Assembly: GCA_033816765.1 (NCBI GenBank)
Contig: CM066295.1
Coordinates: 3,162,001-3,226,000 of the forward strand
Length of the DNA stretch: 64,000 bases
Direction of reading: 5' to 3'
DNA from: Nothopassalora personata
Lineage: Eukaryota > Ascomycota > Dothideomycetes > Mycosphaerellales > Mycosphaerellaceae
In this document: piece after piece, positions 62,052 through 64,000 of the stretch
Position numbering within the stretch: the stretch's first letter is position 1
Layout: each line of letters opens with the position of its first letter
The notes under the pieces: model-generated
What the model was told of the DNA's origin: nothing
Database searches by the model: none
The model's input: the letters and a program-made list of their open reading frames with translations, nothing else
Made by a program: the position numbers and the translations under genes

Positions 62052-64000
62052 ATGCTGTCGTCGGCAGGTGTACCGCACTATGCGCCCGCGCTGGGGAATG
62101 GAAACATGGTCACCCAAGATGCTCCGCACCCGCAACCACAGCGCACACCGACCAACGGACTCGATGCACTCGCCGAAGGCTCCCAGTACGCCATGCAGCA
62201 GTTGCAGCAACAACAGCAGGGACAGCAGGGACAGCAGGCAGCGGCCGGTGCGACCCCACCAGCCATCATCAAGCACCGGCACAGCTACAGCAATGGCAGT
62301 GCCAATGCCATCGACACAGCTCACAAAGACGCGCCAAGTGGGGGAAAGGGCGCCAAGGCAGCGGCGGGAAGCGGCCAACCGGTGAGGCGGAGGATCAGTC
62401 GCGCGTGCGACCAGTGCAATCAGCTGCGGACGAAATGCGATGGCCAGCATCCGTGCGCGCATTGCGTCGAGTTTGGGCTGACGTGCGAGTATGCGCGAGA
62501 ACGCAAGAAGAGAGGCAAGGCTTCGCGGAAGGATATCGCTGCAGCCCAGGCTCAGGCTGCGGCAGAAGGAAGGGAACACAGCCCAAAGTCAGGCAACGAG
62601 GATGCCCCCGAAGAGGCAGCGTCGGAGATGAAGCCTGATCAGCAGAGAGGTGTGAAACGGAGGAGGTCGAGCGGCGGCTTCCACGCACCGCTGCCTCCAA
62701 TGCCAAGGACGAACAGCATGCCGAGCCAGCCAGGACATGGACATGCACCGCACCCGATGGTGCCCAGACCGAGCCTGGAGCCTTCTGGAGGCAGCGTGAC
62801 AGGGACCACGATCGGCGAGCATAACGCAGTGGATAGGCTGCAGCAGAGAGCCGGTCCGCTTGATCATCAGACGCCAGGAGGCGTTGCTTTGCCTACGCCG
62901 CGAGTGCCGACTGCTTCGATGCAAGAACGAGGTCTGTCCGGGGGTATGGGTGAGTATGGGAGTATAGACGATTACCATCGAAGCATACTCCATCCTGCGG
63001 CGACGGTGACGGGCCACAACATTTTACATTCTGGTCCTACGCCCATGCCGCATTCTATGATCCAGGGTGGAACGATCACAGGATATGGTGAAAGTCCATA
63101 CAGTGTCACCTCGCCGAATAGCCAGCAAGGAATGGCAGGGCGTCCATATCACAGGACGGGCGAGTCGCCGCTGTCTACTGGCTTCTTGGGTCAGACTCCT
63201 ATGGCCGGTTCACCAGGCTGGCTTTCGTTACCCTCACCTTCGGCAGCGCTGTATCCTCATTTACAGCAGAACATCTCGAATCAGACGCTTCGGTACCCAG
63301 TTTTGCGACCTCTTCTACCCCATATATCCGCCATAATACCAATCGGACTGGCCTGCGACCTTCTAGACCTTTACTTTTCGAGCGCTTCTTCGGCTTTCAT
63401 GCAGCCATCATCGCCATATGTCCTGGCTTACGTCTTCCGAAAACGTTCTTTCTTGCGATCAACGAGTCCGCGACAGTGTAGTCCAGCGTTGCTTGCCAGC
63501 ATGCTGTGGGTGGCAGCGCAAACGAGCGACTCGGCTTTCTTGACTTCTGCGCCCTCAGCACGAGGCAAGATCTGTCAGAAGCTGCTCGAGCTGACAGTGG
63601 GTTTGCTGAAGCCGCTCATACACAATCCCACAGATGCGACGCAATTGTTTGGCGGCAATAAAATTATCAATGGAGTAGCACTGAACGGATTTGGTGTGGC
63701 ACTTCCAGGACAGGCACATGATACGGATGGAGGGTCTCCTGGCGCGACAGGTGGTCTGGACGATGTCGCTGCGTATATGCACTTAGCGACTGTGGTCTCA
63801 GCCAGCGAGTACAAGGCAGCAAGTTTGAGATGGTGGAATGCAGCTTGGTCCCTTGCGAGAGAACTCAAGTTGGGCAGAGAACTGCCGCCAAATCCAGAAC
63901 CTGCGAACCCTGATGGACCAGAAGCAGAGGCTGAGGCGACAGGAGAGGCCGGTCACCACGGATCATTGGGTCATGGCCACCAGCCTGGTTTCACATCGGA
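62052..64000 (+). CDS. xlnR: Xylanolytic transcriptional activator XlnR (5' part, runs off window)
   Basis: One open frame from the ATG at 62052 to the window end, 649 codons without an intron; the 3' part lies outside. A Gln-rich N-terminus precedes a Zn2Cys6 cluster with cysteines 119, 122, 129, 135, 138 and 145, preceded by RRRISRA and followed by the basic linker RERKKRGKASRKDIAA. That motif set is characteristic of XlnR/Xyr1/XLR-1. A long Pro/Ser/Gly region is followed by the start of the fungal regulatory domain: LRYPVLRPLLPHISAIIPI, YVLAYVFRKRSFL, LLASMLWVAAQTSDSAFLT and ATVVSASEYKAASLRWW. XlnR activates xylanase, cellulase and pentose-catabolic genes in response to xylose and is subject to carbon repression. 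Confidence 0.95.
   Translation, partial: MLSSAGVPHYAPALGNGNMVTQDAPHPQPQRTPTNGLDALAEGSQYAMQQLQQQQQGQQGQQAAAGATPPAIIKHRHSYSNGSANAIDTAHKDAPSGGKGAKAAAGSGQPVRRRISRACDQCNQLRTKCDGQHPCAHCVEFGLTCEYARERKKRGKASRKDIAAAQAQAAAEGREHSPKSGNEDAPEEAASEMKPDQQRGVKRRRSSGGFHAPLPPMPRTNSMPSQPGHGHAPHPMVPRPSLEPSGGSVTGTTIGEHNAVDRLQQRAGPLDHQTPGGVALPTPRVPTASMQERGLSGGMGEYGSIDDYHRSILHPAATVTGHNILHSGPTPMPHSMIQGGTITGYGESPYSVTSPNSQQGMAGRPYHRTGESPLSTGFLGQTPMAGSPGWLSLPSPSAALYPHLQQNISNQTLRYPVLRPLLPHISAIIPIGLACDLLDLYFSSASSAFMQPSSPYVLAYVFRKRSFLRSTSPRQCSPALLASMLWVAAQTSDSAFLTSAPSARGKICQKLLELTVGLLKPLIHNPTDATQLFGGNKIINGVALNGFGVALPGQAHDTDGGSPGATGGLDDVAAYMHLATVVSASEYKAASLRWWNAAWSLARELKLGRELPPNPEPANPDGPEAEAEATGEAGHHGSLGHGHQPGFTS

Noticed and set aside
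61911..62579. 222-codon minus-strand frame
   Set aside because: Shadow of the xlnR zinc-cluster region.

Overview
The window looks like a filamentous ascomycete chromosome, most likely a Dothideomycete (inference). The support is short 50-120 bp introns with fungal branch and acceptor motifs, fungal-specific proteins (an XlnR-type regulator, a GPI-anchored Ser/Thr/Pro wall protein, fungal Nuf2 and BCD1), and repeats carrying the signature of RIP (repeat-induced point mutation, CpA to TpA on either strand). About 27 kb is host sequence and about 38 kb is two giant DNA transposons that have been filled with nested LTR retrotransposons.

Layout. 23-1009: broken secreted TAP-like hydrolase gene. 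1135-17853: giant DNA transposon 'T1' with ~205 bp terminal inverted repeats, an integrase-like (DDE) transposase, two or three accessory reading frames and blocks of a repeated palindromic motif. It holds a RIP-mutated Ty3/Gypsy chromovirus ('Gypsy-A', 7728-15046, TSD CGCAC), which itself holds a clean solo LTR (TSD ACAAT). 18503-21268: a four-TM membrane protein and an MFS transporter. 21970-23527: deleted Tc1/mariner copy joined to a decayed transcription-factor gene. 23711-45173: Mutator-like element (MULE) 'T2' with a matching 9-11 bp target duplication. It contains young full-length Gypsy-B (24199-31498), a young gag-only LTR element 'C' (31695-34094), RIP-mutated reverse-oriented Gypsy-D (36005-43918) and three solo LTRs inside Gypsy-D. 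46579-64000: ordinary gene-rich DNA with NUF2, a GPI-anchored wall protein, BCD1, a DENN-domain protein, an intron-containing tRNA-Gly(CCC) and the 5' part of xlnR.

Most notable points. (1) T1 carries a reading frame, 15510-15992, with a reiterated near-copy of the histone H3 N-terminal tail around K9 to K27. Several of its differences from H3 are exactly RIP-type transitions, so the element seems to have encoded an H3-tail mimic. (2) Two different LTR families (Gypsy-A and element C) carry, antisense next to the 3' LTR, homologous ~185-codon reading frames with six cysteines spaced as in a GAL4-type Zn2Cys6 cluster followed by a predicted helix-rich region. A third family (Gypsy-D) also has an antisense frame at the same place, of different sequence. 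(3) Gypsy-B has a textbook -1 frameshift signal at the gag/pol junction. (4) Both RIP-mutated and clean copies of related LTRs lie in the window, which gives an internal record of mutation.

All coordinates of RIP-mutated genes are reading-frame extents judged by eye. No database search or alignment was run.
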